The notes beneath the pieces are model-generated. The model was not told the DNA's origin. It was given only the letters and a program-made list of their open reading frames with translations, and did not search any database. From positions 124,001-188,000 of the forward strand of contig NZ_JACHFM010000005.1 of assembly GCF_014201905.1 (NCBI RefSeq): 64,000 nt of DNA, in the 5' to 3' direction. The DNA comes from Amaricoccus macauensis (GTDB lineage Bacteria > Pseudomonadota > Alphaproteobacteria > Rhodobacterales > Rhodobacteraceae). Positions 45,401-56,555 of this stretch are shown in pieces; positions within the stretch are counted from its first letter, which is position 1, and every line of letters begins with the position of its first letter. A program made the position numbers and the translations under genes.

Positions 45401-45736
45401 GCGCTTCTCGCCGAGCGGCTGACAAGGGACGGCCTCAGCGTCGCGACCGCCACCAGCGGCCGCCGGGCGCTTGCCGCGATCGAACAGGGTGGCATTGATC
45501 TGGTGGTGAGCGACCTGCGGATGCCGGACATGGACGGCACGGCCCTTGCCCGCGAGATCCATCGGCGATGGCCGGCGATGGCCGGCCGCATCCTGATGAT
45601 CACCGGCGACGCGCTCGGCAGCGATCTCGGCGCGCGCGCCGGCGGCATCGGCCTGCCGGTCTTCGAAAAGCCGCTCGACCTCGGCGCGCTCGCCTCCGAA
45701 GTTCACCGCCGCATTTCCGGGATCGCCGCCGAATGA
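42488..45736 (+). CDS. Hybrid sensor histidine kinase with five PAS domains
   Basis: 1082 residues from the ATG at 42488; ATG 42497 is possible. Two N-terminal membrane helices (VACALLLLIAVCGLLTV and VPFALIFIVAAGSVWYV) are followed by five PAS modules starting near AAAEALPDGLVILD, LAVEQAADPVEITS, RYRAVVDTQTEILA, QFRTLAESVPVGLV and RLNAINAANPVPMN. HisKA has His734 in GVAHELNNPLSVVVG. HATPase has LHQVVVNLVVNAQQAL, DNGPGM and FEPFFTTKPQGVGTGVGLSV. A C-terminal receiver has VVDDEPE with Asp1009 in VVSDLRMPDMDG. Almost no periplasmic loop exists, so the PAS domains should sense cytoplasmic or membrane-linked cues. It overlaps the next regulator by four bases. Confidence 0.94.
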   Translation: MVTMHESPAPGTANQRNLGEIRAVRTVACALLLLIAVCGLLTVRAEPRDAVPFALIFIVAAGSVWYVARVAGRWIRRLQLSEARLLAAAEALPDGLVILDRDDHIAYFNARYPDHLVEPLRDGLALGRPFEDWLREGICHGPIYHEEMGPAFLENRLALRQRGKNEHVHRIADGRWLRIRENCTPDGGRVILTTDITEERSRAAQLRLLALAVEQAADPVEITSASHGFTYVNHAFETTTGYAPEEVLGREPQHVLASGAQPPEFFDAMRRDLEAGRPWQGTIVNRHRDGHLIEQETTIAPLRDDAGVITHYVAVKRDVTEARAAARALAASEARYRAVVDTQTEILARVDPGGNWTFMNDAAERYIGTTFAEMRRQGIRDVDLVLPEDQPAFRAHMQKITAGQPTQTLELRARHPDGSIHWENWTHTGIFDSEGRLIEVQCIGREITDRKLAEAARTEVERALAEREAQFRTLAESVPVGLVISEIDSAHTLYLNPRARAIFGIPHGTEVDNLLDVWADLGQREQLRARMLLDGSARAMDVDLLMRNGRRIKAVMSATRIVWAGRDAMLVATVDITDLRDTEAALRASEARLNAINAANPVPMNIARLSDRKLLFVNEPYRRLYGLEGTDLTGFDRSVLYPDPATRDWLYGELAAGREVTDFEVTLCRVDGREVPVSLTSRPIVFEGEPAIVTTSVDLSALRTAQTEVARSREALHQSEKLTALGALLAGVAHELNNPLSVVVGYCSMLREMEVEDGTRVRIEKIHAAAERCARIVRTFLAMARSRPPRREAVALGEVVLGALDLAAYGLSSADVAVNVEIAPDLAPVHADADQLHQVVVNLVVNAQQALIGAQAPRQLHLHAWEEGGEVVLEVADNGPGMTPDVAKRVFEPFFTTKPQGVGTGVGLSVCHGILEAHGGRIELDTAPGSGARFRLRLPRSTEGAVLRPADAASEPGRGRVLVVDDEPEIAALLAERLTRDGLSVATATSGRRALAAIEQGGIDLVVSDLRMPDMDGTALAREIHRRWPAMAGRILMITGDALGSDLGARAGGIGLPVFEKPLDLGALASEVHRRISGIAAE

Positions 45737-46446
45737 CCCGACCGCGCATCCTCGTCGCTGATGACGAACCCGACCTGCGGGCGATGCTGGCAGACTACCT
45801 CGAGATGCAGGGGTTCGAGGTCACGACTGCGGCGGACGCGGTCGAACTGGGGGCGAGGCTTGCCGCGGCACCGGCCGACGTGATCGTTCTCGACATCAAC
45901 ATGCCCGGCGAGAACGGTCTGGCCGCGCTCGCCCGGCTCCGCGCCGACGGGCTGGCGGCTGGCGTGATCATGCTGACCGGGGTCGGCACCCTCGAAACCC
46001 GACTCGACGGCCTGCACGCCGGGGCCGACGACTTCATGGAAAAGCCGTTCGAGCCTCGCGAATTGCTCGCGCGCGTCCGCGCGGTCCTTCGCCGACTGGA
46101 ACCCGGTCCCCTCGCCGCCGCTCCCGAGGTTTCGTTCCGGCCGACGCCGATGGGTGCCTGCACTTTCGACCTCAGGGCCCGTTGCCTGCGTGACGCCGAA
46201 GGTCGCAGCATCGCACTTACCGCCATGGAGTTCGATCTGCTCGACGTCTTCACCCGGCACCCCCGGCAGATCCTGAGCCGGGCACGGCTTTCCGAACTCG
46301 CCCACGGCCGCCCGCTTGAGCCCGGAGACCGGTCGATCGACATCCGCATCACCCGACTGCGCGCCAAGATCGGCGAGGACGCCCGCGCGCCGAAAACGCT
46401 CCGCACCGTGCACGGCGAGGGCTACCTCTACGACCCGGACGCCTGA
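45733..46446 (+). CDS. OmpR-family response regulator, cognate of the hybrid kinase
   Basis: 237 residues starting at the ATGA overlap with the kinase stop. Receiver with VADDEPD and Asp54 in IVLDINMPGENG, Lys in FMEKPFEP. Winged-helix domain with IALTAMEFDLLDVFTRHPRQ and DIRITRLRAKIGEDARAPKT, ending TVHGEGYLY. Together with the divergent regulator at 41635-42315 the locus holds two output regulators and one hybrid kinase. No other gene of the pathway is marked. Confidence 0.95.
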   Translation: MTRPRILVADDEPDLRAMLADYLEMQGFEVTTAADAVELGARLAAAPADVIVLDINMPGENGLAALARLRADGLAAGVIMLTGVGTLETRLDGLHAGADDFMEKPFEPRELLARVRAVLRRLEPGPLAAAPEVSFRPTPMGACTFDLRARCLRDAEGRSIALTAMEFDLLDVFTRHPRQILSRARLSELAHGRPLEPGDRSIDIRITRLRAKIGEDARAPKTLRTVHGEGYLYDPDA

Positions 46447-46489
46447 CGCCTCCGCGGCGCCCCCATCCGATCTCAGGGACCGAAAAGCA

Positions 46490-46523
46490 AACCGGCCGCG
46501 GAGGGTTGCCCCCGCGGCCGGTT
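46490..46523. terminator. Bidirectional intrinsic terminator
   Basis: AACCGGCCGCGG (46490-46501) pairs perfectly with CCGCGGCCGGTT (46512-46523), and GGG/CCC nest in the loop. A-rich before (GAAAAGCAA) and T-containing after (CGATTTCC), between the convergent response regulator and RND transporter genes. Confidence 0.8.
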
Positions 46524-46544
46524 CGATTTCCGTGCCGTCACCCG

Positions 46545-49500
46545 TTACGCCGGGTGCGGCTCGTGCTCGGGATGCTCATGCCCCGGTCGCACCGAGTGAT
46601 GCTCCGGCGAGATCAGCGTGTAGAACATCGGCACGACGAAGAGCGTGAAGCCGGTGCCGATCAGAAGCCCGCAGAAGATCACGAGGCCCATGGAGTACCG
46701 CGCCGCGGCGCCCGCGCCTTCGGCGATGATCAGCGGCACCACCGCGAGCGCCATGGCCGCCGTGGTCATCAGGATAGGACGAAGCCGGATCTTCGCCGCC
46801 GCGACGATCGCGTCACGCTTGGAGAGACCGTGATCCTCACGCTGCTGGTTGGCGAACTCCACCAGAAGAATGCCGTGTTTGGTGATGAGCCCGATCAGCG
46901 TGATCAATCCGACCTGCGTGTAGATGTTCAGCGTCCCGAGCCCGAGGTTCAGCGGCAGCACCGCGCCGAAGATCGACAGCGGTACCGACATCAGGATGAT
47001 GAACGGATCGCGGAAGCTCTCGAACTGTGCCGCGAGCACCAGGTAGATCACGACGATGGCGAGGACGAAGGCGATCATGATCGTGTTGCCTTGCTGCACC
47101 TCGAGCCGCGATTGGTCGGAATACTCGATGAAGAAGCCTTCCGGCATCGTCTCGCCGATGATCCGCTGCAGCTCCGCAAGCCCGTCGCCCGTCGTCACAC
47201 CCGGCAGCGGCAGGGCCGAGATCGTCGCCGAGTTCAGCTGATTGAACTGCTCGATCGCCACCGCGTTCGCCGTCGTCTCGATGCGCACGAGCGAACTCAG
47301 GGGCACCATCTCGCCGGTCGCCGCCCGGACGAAGAACTGCCCGAGGCTCTCCGGGTTGTCCCGGAACTGGCGCGGGACCTGCGTGATGATGTCGTAGCTG
47401 TTCGAGTCCCGGTCGAACTGGCCGATCGAGCCGCCGCCGACCAGAAGGCTCAGCGTGTTGCCGATGTCGCTCACCGGCACGTTCAGCGCCGCCGCGCGCT
47501 CCCGGTCGATCGTCAGCCGCACTTCAGGCGCGTCGAACGACATGGAGTTCTGCACCACGATGAAGCGCCCGGACGCCTGCGCCTTGGCCTTCACCTCGTC
47601 GGCCACCTCGACCACGCGGTCAGGGTCGTGGATCGACTGGATCACCACCGAGATCGGCAGGCCGCCACCCGCGCCGGGCAGTGTCGGTGGCGCGAAGACG
47701 AAGGCCTCGACGCCGGTCTGTTCCGCGAGCCGCGCCTGGATGTCCTGCTGGATTTCAGCCTGCGACCGGCTGCGGTCGGCCCAGTCCTTCATCACCCAGA
47801 TGTAGAAGCCGGAGTTCGCCTGCCGGTTGATGCCGGCGATGGAGAACTCGGTTTTCACCTCCTCGATGCCGCGGGTCAGCTCCGAGATGCGGTCGGTGAA
47901 GAGCTTGGTGTAATCGAGCGTCGCATAGCGCGGGCCATTCAGCACCGAGAACAGCGCGCCCTGATCCTCCTCCGGCGCCAGCTCGGAGGTCGTCCGGGTG
48001 AACATGAAGAACGTCGCCCCGAGCAACGCCACCACGACGAGAAGCGTCACCGGCCGATAGTCGAGCGAGCTCGACACCCGCCGCTCGTACCAGTTCGCCA
48101 CCCGGTCGAAGGTGCGGTCGACGAACGACTGGAACCGGCTGACCTTGCCGTGGACCAGGAGCCGCGCCGCCATGGTGGGCGTGATCGTCAGCGCCACGAT
48201 GCCCGAGATCACCACCGCCCCGGCGAGGGCGAAGGCAAACTCCCGGAACAGCGCACCCGTGAGGCCGCCGGTGAAGCCGAGCGGCGCCAGCACCGCCGCG
48301 AGGGTGAGCGTCATCGCCACCACCGGCCCGGTGATTTCCTTCATGCCGACGATTGCCGCCTCGAGTGGCGGCAATCCCTCTTCCATGTGTCGGTGGATGT
48401 TCTCGACCACGACGATCGCGTCGTCGACCACAAGCCCGATGGCCAACACCATGGCCAGCAATGTGAGCAGGTTGATCGAGTACCCGAGGGCGAGCAGCAC
48501 GGCGCAGACACCGATCAACGACAACGGAATCGTCGCAACCGGCATCAGGACCGACCGGAACGAGCCGAGGAAGAGCAGGATGACGACGACGACGATCGCG
48601 ACCGCCTCGGCGATCGTCTTGAACACTTCCTTGATCGACGCGCTGATGGTCTCGGTCGAGTCGTAGACAAGCTCGATCGACATCCCCTGCGGCAGGGCCG
48701 AGTTGATTGCCGGCAGTTCCTTCACCACCGCGGACGCGGTGTCGAGCGGGTTGGCGGCCGGCGTCGGGAAGACGCCGATGAATGTCCCCGGCCTGGAGTT
48801 GAACGTGACGACCGCCTCGGGCTCGTCCGCGGCCAGTTCGATGCGCGCCACATCCCGCAGCCGCACCACGTTGCCGTCCTCGGATCGGAGCGGCAACGTC
48901 CCGAACGCCTCGGGCGTCTGCAGCGTCGTCTGCATGTTGATGTTGTGCAGAACGTATTCGTTCTCGGTCTTGCCGGGTGCCGCGAGGAAGTTCGACGCCT
49001 GGATCGCCTGCAGGACCTCCGTCGCGGTGACGTTGCGCGCCGCGAGCGCCAGCGGATCGATCCAGACCCGCATGGTGTAGTTCGACGCGCCGATGATCTG
49101 GATCTCGGCAACGCCCTCGATCGTCGACATCCGCGGCCGGATCACCCGGTCGAGATATTCGGTCAGCTGCTCCGGCGTCATGTTCGGGTTGACGGCGGCG
49201 AGGTACATGAGCGCGAACTGCATGCCCGTGCCCTTGACGATCACCGGATCGTCCGCCTCGTCTGGCAGCTTGCCCCGCACGCCCTGAACCTTGGAGAGAA
49301 CCTCGGTCAGCGCCACGTCCGGATTGGACCCGAGCTTCATGTGGACGCTGACGACACTCGCCGACGGCGTCGACTGGGAGGACACGTAGTCGATGTTCTC
49401 AGTCGTCGCCACGGCGGCGGCGATCGGCGCGGTGATGAAGCCCTGGATCAGGTCGGGCTGCGCGCCGCGATAGGTCGTGGTGACGGTGACCACGGTCTCC

Positions 49501-49622
49501 TCGACCTCCGGGTACTCGCGCACCTTGAGGTTGACGATCCCGTAGATGCCGATCAGCAGGATGAAGGCCGCGAGCACCGTGGAAAGCACGGGCCTGCGGA
49601 TGAAGAGTTCACTGAAATGCAT
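46545..49622 (-). CDS. RND-family efflux transporter, inner-membrane subunit (HAE1-like)
   Basis: 1025 residues, normal AcrB/MexB length. It starts MHFSELFIRRPVLSTVLAAF, the family's first helix. The large periplasmic pore domains follow. TM4 carries the proton-relay acidic pair in MVLAIGLVVDDAIVVVENIH, preceded by VILLFLGSFRSVLMPVATIP. The second half repeats the layout (IAFVLAIVVIYLVLAAQFES). It expels drugs or other amphiphiles using proton motive force. The start is preceded 16 bases away by the adaptor stop, so the two form an operon. No outer-membrane TolC-type gene is linked. Confidence 0.96.
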   Translation of the reverse strand: MHFSELFIRRPVLSTVLAAFILLIGIYGIVNLKVREYPEVEETVVTVTTTYRGAQPDLIQGFITAPIAAAVATTENIDYVSSQSTPSASVVSVHMKLGSNPDVALTEVLSKVQGVRGKLPDEADDPVIVKGTGMQFALMYLAAVNPNMTPEQLTEYLDRVIRPRMSTIEGVAEIQIIGASNYTMRVWIDPLALAARNVTATEVLQAIQASNFLAAPGKTENEYVLHNINMQTTLQTPEAFGTLPLRSEDGNVVRLRDVARIELAADEPEAVVTFNSRPGTFIGVFPTPAANPLDTASAVVKELPAINSALPQGMSIELVYDSTETISASIKEVFKTIAEAVAIVVVVILLFLGSFRSVLMPVATIPLSLIGVCAVLLALGYSINLLTLLAMVLAIGLVVDDAIVVVENIHRHMEEGLPPLEAAIVGMKEITGPVVAMTLTLAAVLAPLGFTGGLTGALFREFAFALAGAVVISGIVALTITPTMAARLLVHGKVSRFQSFVDRTFDRVANWYERRVSSSLDYRPVTLLVVVALLGATFFMFTRTTSELAPEEDQGALFSVLNGPRYATLDYTKLFTDRISELTRGIEEVKTEFSIAGINRQANSGFYIWVMKDWADRSRSQAEIQQDIQARLAEQTGVEAFVFAPPTLPGAGGGLPISVVIQSIHDPDRVVEVADEVKAKAQASGRFIVVQNSMSFDAPEVRLTIDRERAAALNVPVSDIGNTLSLLVGGGSIGQFDRDSNSYDIITQVPRQFRDNPESLGQFFVRAATGEMVPLSSLVRIETTANAVAIEQFNQLNSATISALPLPGVTTGDGLAELQRIIGETMPEGFFIEYSDQSRLEVQQGNTIMIAFVLAIVVIYLVLAAQFESFRDPFIILMSVPLSIFGAVLPLNLGLGTLNIYTQVGLITLIGLITKHGILLVEFANQQREDHGLSKRDAIVAAAKIRLRPILMTTAAMALAVVPLIIAEGAGAAARYSMGLVIFCGLLIGTGFTLFVVPMFYTLISPEHHSVRPGHEHPEHEPHPA

Positions 49623-49638
49623 CGACCCGCCCCCCGCG

Positions 49639-50745
49639 TCAGTTGGCTGCCGCGGGCAGCGGGTTGACCGTGTTGTCGATCTTCACCGAGGCACCGCTCG
49701 TCAGCCGGTTCTGCCCGGCGCTCACCACCTCGTCGCCAGCCGAAATCCCTTCCCTGATCTCCACGAGTTCGCCCGAGCGGCGCCCGGTCTTCACGAAGAC
49801 CTGCTCCACCGTCTGCTTCGCCTGATCTCCCTCGCCCTCGGTGCGCACCACGAAGACCGAGTCGCCGTAGAGGTTCGAGGTCACCACCGTCTGCGGCAGC
49901 GCCATCACGCCCTGCTCCTCGGGAAGCTCGACCCAGACGCGGATGAACTGACCCGGGTTCAGGCTCTGCCCGGGGTTGTCGAGCTGGGCGCGCAGGGTGA
50001 CGAGGCGGCTGTTCTGGTCGATCTTCGGCTCGATCGCGATGATCTTGCCACGCAGCTCCAGATCGCCCACCTCGCTCGTCGCGGCGACGGGCATTCCGAT
50101 CTTCACCTGCGTGATCTGCTGCTCGGGCAGCGAGAAATCCACCCGCATGTTGTCGAGGTCCTGCAGCGTCGCGAAGACGGTGCCGGCCGGGACGAACTCG
50201 CCCACGTCGATCTGCGCGATACCGATCACCCCGGCAAACGGCGCCTCGAGGCTCTTCTGGTTCATGACGGCCGTCAGCTTCAGCACCTGCGCCTGCGAGC
50301 TGGAGGCACTGGCCTGCGCCACGTCGAGATCGTTGATCGCCGTCACCCCGCGCTCACGCAGCGTGCGCTGGCGCTCGAGCTGGGTCTGGGCGAGTTCGAG
50401 TTCGGCCTGCGAGGCTGCGAGATCGGCCGACTCCACCGCATCGTCGAGCTGCACGAGGCGCTGGCCGGCCTCGACCTTGTCGTTCGGGTTGAAGAGGATC
50501 TCCTTGACGATGCCGCTCGTTTCGGACGCGAGGCTCACGCCCTGCGCCGCAAGCGCGGTGCCGATCGCCTCGAAACCGGGCTTCCACGTCACGGGTTCCG
50601 CCTCGACCACGGAAACCGTGACCGGCGGCGGTTTCATGCTGGCAAAATATTCACCAATTGCCTTTTCTTTAAACAGGTTGAAGCCGACAATCCCGCCAAC
50701 GAGAATGACGAGAGCGACGAGCGCGATAATCAGGCGCCTCCACAT
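49639..50745 (-). CDS. RND efflux periplasmic adaptor subunit
   Basis: 368 residues from the ATG at 50745 (GGAGA about nine bases upstream). An uncleaved N-terminal membrane anchor WRRLIIALVALVILVGGIVG is followed by a lipoyl half-motif (ETSGIVKEILFNPNDKVEAG), a coiled-coil hairpin (VESADLAASQAELELAQTQL), the second lipoyl half (SLEAPFAGVIGIAQIDVGEF) and beta-barrel and membrane-proximal domains. It links the RND pump to an outer-membrane channel. First gene of the operon. Confidence 0.95.
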   Translation of the reverse strand: MWRRLIIALVALVILVGGIVGFNLFKEKAIGEYFASMKPPPVTVSVVEAEPVTWKPGFEAIGTALAAQGVSLASETSGIVKEILFNPNDKVEAGQRLVQLDDAVESADLAASQAELELAQTQLERQRTLRERGVTAINDLDVAQASASSSQAQVLKLTAVMNQKSLEAPFAGVIGIAQIDVGEFVPAGTVFATLQDLDNMRVDFSLPEQQITQVKIGMPVAATSEVGDLELRGKIIAIEPKIDQNSRLVTLRAQLDNPGQSLNPGQFIRVWVELPEEQGVMALPQTVVTSNLYGDSVFVVRTEGEGDQAKQTVEQVFVKTGRRSGELVEIREGISAGDEVVSAGQNRLTSGASVKIDNTVNPLPAAAN

Positions 50746-50878
50746 GCGGATTGGTCTCCAAGTCCCAGCCGCACAAGACGGCTCCCCCCGGCGCACGGTT
50801 TCCCGCGCAACACATTGGGCACAAAAGTGTGAGAGCGGCAGGAAAGTCAACCCTGAGAGGGCCGGGCGTGACGCGGGG

Positions 50879-52129
50879 TCAGGCCGCTTCGGCGAGCAGG
50901 AAGCCGGCCTCGCGACCGGTGATGCGGGCCGGCACCACGGCGCCCGGACGCCACGTGCCGGCGAGCCGCGTCTGGGCAAACCCCTCGGTGCGGCCGAGGT
51001 CCGGCTTCTCCATCAGCAGCTCGACCCGCCGCCCCGCCATCCCTGCGAGATGCGCCTCGACCCGCGCGGCGCCGAGCGCCCGAAGGCGCGCCGCCCGCTC
51101 GCGGATCGCCTCCTGCGCCACCTGCGGCATCCGCGCCGCCGGGGTGCCGCTCCGCGGGCTGAACGGAAAGACGTGCAGCCAGGTCAGCCCGCATTCCTCC
51201 ACGAGCCGCAGCGAATTCTCGAACATCGCCTCGGTCTCTGTCGGGAAACCGGCGATGATGTCGCCGCCGAATACCACGTCCGGCCGTGCCGCCCGGATCG
51301 CGGTGCAGAAGGCGATGGCGTCATCACGCAGGTGCCGCCGCTTCATGCGCTTCAGGATCAGATTGTCACCTGCCTGCAACGACAGATGCAGATGCGCCAT
51401 CAGCCGCGCCTCGCCGGCGATCGTCTCCACCAGCCGCGGGTCGGCCTCGACCGAATCGATCGACGAAAGCCGGAGGCGCGGCAGATCCGGCACCCGCGCG
51501 AGGATCGCCGCCACCAGATCGCCGAGCTTCGGCTCGCCGTCGAGATCGGCGCCCCAGCTCGTCAGATCGACCCCGGTCAGCACCACCTCGTTGAAACCGC
51601 GATCGACCAGCCGCGTGATCTGCTCGATCACCGTCGCCGCCGGCACGCTGCGCGAGTTTCCCCGGCCGTAAGGGATGATGCAGAAGGTGCAGCGATGGTC
51701 GCAGCCGTTCTGCACCTGCACATAGGCCCGCGCCCGGGTGCCCAGCCCGTCGACGATCGGCGCCGGGCTCTCGCGCTCGGCCATGATGTCGCCCACGTCG
51801 ACGCCCGTCTCACCATCCCGGAGGCGAGCCCACGCGGCAGGCCGCAGCTTCTCGGCATTGCCGAGCACATGATCGACCTCGGGCATTGCCGCGAACGCCG
51901 CCGGATCGGTCTGGGCGGCGCAGCCGGTCACCACCACCCTGGCGCCGGGGTTCTGCCGGGCGAGCCTGCGGATCTGCTGGCGCGCCTGCCGGACCGCTTC
52001 GGCGGTGACGGCGCAGCTGTTCACCACCACCACATCGCCGACCCCCGCCGCCTCGGCGAGACCCTTCATCGCCTCGGTCTCGTAGGCGTTGAGCCGGCAA
52101 CCCATGGTGGAAAAGACCGGGGCGCTCAT
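50879..52129 (-). CDS. mtaB: tRNA t6A37 methylthiotransferase MtaB
   Basis: A 416-residue radical-SAM enzyme that converts N6-threonylcarbamoyladenosine to its 2-methylthio form at tRNA position 37. The N-terminal UPF0004 domain has [33 protein letters not shown] and [12 protein letters not shown] (three cluster cysteines). The radical-SAM cluster motif is [19 protein letters not shown], followed by a C-terminal TRAM-like region. The start ATG overlaps the dapF stop by four bases. Confidence 0.96.
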   Translation of the reverse strand: MSAPVFSTMGCRLNAYETEAMKGLAEAAGVGDVVVVNSCAVTAEAVRQARQQIRRLARQNPGARVVVTGCAAQTDPAAFAAMPEVDHVLGNAEKLRPAAWARLRDGETGVDVGDIMAERESPAPIVDGLGTRARAYVQVQNGCDHRCTFCIIPYGRGNSRSVPAATVIEQITRLVDRGFNEVVLTGVDLTSWGADLDGEPKLGDLVAAILARVPDLPRLRLSSIDSVEADPRLVETIAGEARLMAHLHLSLQAGDNLILKRMKRRHLRDDAIAFCTAIRAARPDVVFGGDIIAGFPTETEAMFENSLRLVEECGLTWLHVFPFSPRSGTPAARMPQVAQEAIRERAARLRALGAARVEAHLAGMAGRRVELLMEKPDLGRTEGFAQTRLAGTWRPGAVVPARITGREAGFLLAEAA

Positions 52130-52992
52130 GCCAGGGCGTCCAAGAACTCGTGCGAGAGCCGCCCCTCGAAGACCAGCGTCGTCGGCCCGGTCATCCAGAC
52201 CCCGTCGTCGCGCCAGTCGATGCGCAGATCGCCGCCGTCAAGCCGCACCGTCACACCGCGCCCCGTCAGTCCGCGCCGCGCCGTCACGACCGCCGCCGCG
52301 CAGGCCCCCGAGCCGCAGGCGAGCGTGATCATCCCGCCGCGCTCCCAGACCCGCATGCGGATCGTCTCGCGATCAAGGATCTGCACCACCTCGACGTTGG
52401 TCCTCTCAGGGTAAAGCGGATCGTGCTCGACCTGCGGCCCGAGCGCGGCCAGGTCGACCGCCTCGGCGTCCGGTACCACGAAGACGCAGTGCGGATTGCC
52501 CATGCCGGCCGCACCGGGCAGCACGCCAAGCGGCGTCTCGATCGGCAGCGCGTCGAGATCCACCTCGCGCGCCAGCGGCACCGCCTGCCAGTCGAGCACC
52601 GGCGGCCCCATGTTCACCCGCGTCAACCCGTCCCCGGCATCCTCGGCCCGAAGCACCCCGCGCCCGGTCCTGAGATCGAGCGCCGTCTGCCCGGACTCCG
52701 TCATGAGCAGCCGCGCGACGCAGCGCGTGGCATTGCCGCAGGCGTCGGCCAGCGAGCCGTCGGAATTCCAGAAATCGATCTCCGCCGCCACGCCCGCGCC
52801 GTTGCGGATCACCGCAAGCTGATCGAAGCCCACCCCGCGGTGCCGGTCGCCAAGCGCGCGCGCCAGCGCAGGCGTCATCGCCTCGCCACCCGGCCGGGCG
52901 TCGACGATGACGAAGTCGTTGCCGAGCCCGTGCATCTTGAGGAACCGCAGGTCCCGGGGCTGGCGCTGATGGCGGTGGGATTCGCCTTCCAT
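52126..52992 (-). CDS. dapF: Diaminopimelate epimerase
   Basis: A 288-residue cytosolic enzyme that interconverts LL- and meso-diaminopimelate for lysine and peptidoglycan. Two symmetric halves each carry a catalytic Cys: [17 protein letters not shown] and [31 protein letters not shown] near residue 20 marks the N-terminus of the fold. The ATG at 52992 (MEGESHRHQ) gives a short extension. A TATATA at 53001-53006 on the same strand is so close that the mRNA might be almost leaderless, or the true start may be the KMHGLGND methionine. Confidence 0.96.
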   Translation of the reverse strand: MEGESHRHQRQPRDLRFLKMHGLGNDFVIVDARPGGEAMTPALARALGDRHRGVGFDQLAVIRNGAGVAAEIDFWNSDGSLADACGNATRCVARLLMTESGQTALDLRTGRGVLRAEDAGDGLTRVNMGPPVLDWQAVPLAREVDLDALPIETPLGVLPGAAGMGNPHCVFVVPDAEAVDLAALGPQVEHDPLYPERTNVEVVQILDRETIRMRVWERGGMITLACGSGACAAAVVTARRGLTGRGVTVRLDGGDLRIDWRDDGVWMTGPTTLVFEGRLSHEFLDALA

Positions 52993-53179
52993 GGGGGCGG
53001 TATATAGGAGAAGCAACCACGCCGGACCAGTGACGCCGCGCGGTGCTTCATTTTCGCTTCACCATGGCGCGGCTCCGGCCTTGACGGGGCCAGCGATCTC
53101 CGTCAATAAGCCCCCGCTGTACCGGCGAAAGCCACACGGGAAACAGTCACTTTTCGGGAGAAGGCAGCGGCAATCCGGG

Positions 53180-53208
53180 TTGACCGGGAAAGCCGCTCCG
53201 AATAGGTC
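53180..53208 (+). promoter_or_regulatory. tRNA-Lys promoter candidate
   Basis: TTGACC, a 17-base spacer, then TAGGTC, 13 bases before the first tRNA-Lys. Good -35, poor -10. The tRNA pair is probably one transcript. Confidence 0.45.
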
Positions 53209-53220
53209 TCCCGGCCTAGT

Positions 53221-53296
<76 letters not shown>

Positions 53297-53321
53297 GATT
53301 GAAGGTCTCGCTGGCAGAGTC

Positions 53322-53396
<75 letters not shown>

Positions 53397-53529
53397 GCGA
53401 AAACCAACCCTTCCATCCGAAACGGACAGTGCCCCGCGGGGCGGCGTAGCCATTGCGAGGGCTCAGGCGGTTGCTTGGGAAATCGCGCGCGGCGCTGTGG
53501 TCCGCTCGCCGACCCGGTTCGCCTGACGA

Positions 53530-54126
53530 TCAGTAGCAGAGATCGCGGTCGACGTACTGCTTGTTGCCCGCCGACGTGAAATAGAAGCAGCCGCCGCGTG
53601 GCCCGAGGTGATATTCCTGCGACGCGGACCAGGTCCCCGGCGTCGAAAGGAGCGCGTGGCTCGAACGCACCGGAGCGGCGTATCGGTCTCGGTTGGCCTT
53701 TGCCTCGACGCCCCACTCACACGCGAAGCCATCCCCGTCGCGATCGAGCCCGTCCCGGTCGTAGACCGGTCCGCCCGTCGCGAGGAAATGGCGCTGCGCG
53801 GCCGCGGCGGTGGGAAAATCGGCGCAGTCCCTGTCGCCGGTCTCCGCGGCGCTTCGCACGTAGCGCGAGCTTCCGACGGACGCCGACGAACGCGACCCGA
53901 TGTAGTTCGTGCCACTCTGCCACTCGCCGCGGTTCGCAAGTTCAGCCTCGACGATCAGCAGCTCGAGCGGACCGGATGTCGTCGCCTGCCGACGCCATAG
54001 CTCCTCGGTCGACTGGCTCGCATAGGCCTGCGCGAGCGCGGCGTTGCGAGCGAACTCCGGCGGCGGCCCCGGTGTCGCGCAGGCACAAACCAGAGCCGCA
54101 GGCAGCAGCCGACACCATCCCCTCAT
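53530..54126 (-). CDS. Excalibur-domain lipoprotein
   Basis: 198 residues from the ATG at 54126. The signal region MRGWCRLLPAALVCAC suggests lipidation at Cys16. The excalibur calcium-binding motif DCADFPTAAAAQRHFLATGG, then DRDGLDRDGDGFACEWG (about residues 105-140), is clear, with the D-x-D-x-D-G loop. A C-terminal RGGCFYFTSAGNKQYVDRDL segment with paired Cys is a second small motif that often follows. Cell-envelope location is expected; role unknown. Confidence 0.88.
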   Translation of the reverse strand: MRGWCRLLPAALVCACATPGPPPEFARNAALAQAYASQSTEELWRRQATTSGPLELLIVEAELANRGEWQSGTNYIGSRSSASVGSSRYVRSAAETGDRDCADFPTAAAAQRHFLATGGPVYDRDGLDRDGDGFACEWGVEAKANRDRYAAPVRSSHALLSTPGTWSASQEYHLGPRGGCFYFTSAGNKQYVDRDLCY

Positions 54127-54188
54127 GGCCCCCTCCCGAGCGTTTCCGCGAGAGTGCCTCGCCCGGTGCCGCCGGGGCAACGGTTTCG

Positions 54189-56450
<2,262 letters not shown>

Positions 56451-56555
56451 TGCGGTCTCCTTCAGGAGGTGTGGCGGCGGGTTCAGGATACCGGCTTGTG
56501 ATGGCCGTTGCATGCTTGCCGCCGCTCGATGTCGCCGGGGCGTGCGCGGCTTGTC

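Noticed and set aside
42650-45706. Long minus-strand open frame opposite the hybrid histidine kinase
   Set aside because: Antisense shadow: biased composition, no recognisable motif, while the plus strand has H, N, G and receiver motifs.
46506-49667. Very long open frame on the plus strand opposite the RND transporter
   Set aside because: It is Arg/His/Glu/Asp-rich low-complexity sequence with no domain, exactly antisense to a well-conserved AcrB-type protein; a GC-codon artefact.
53431-53442. GCCCCGCGGGGC palindrome after the tRNA-Lys pair as a terminator
   Set aside because: The loop would be too tight and no T run follows; left uncalled.
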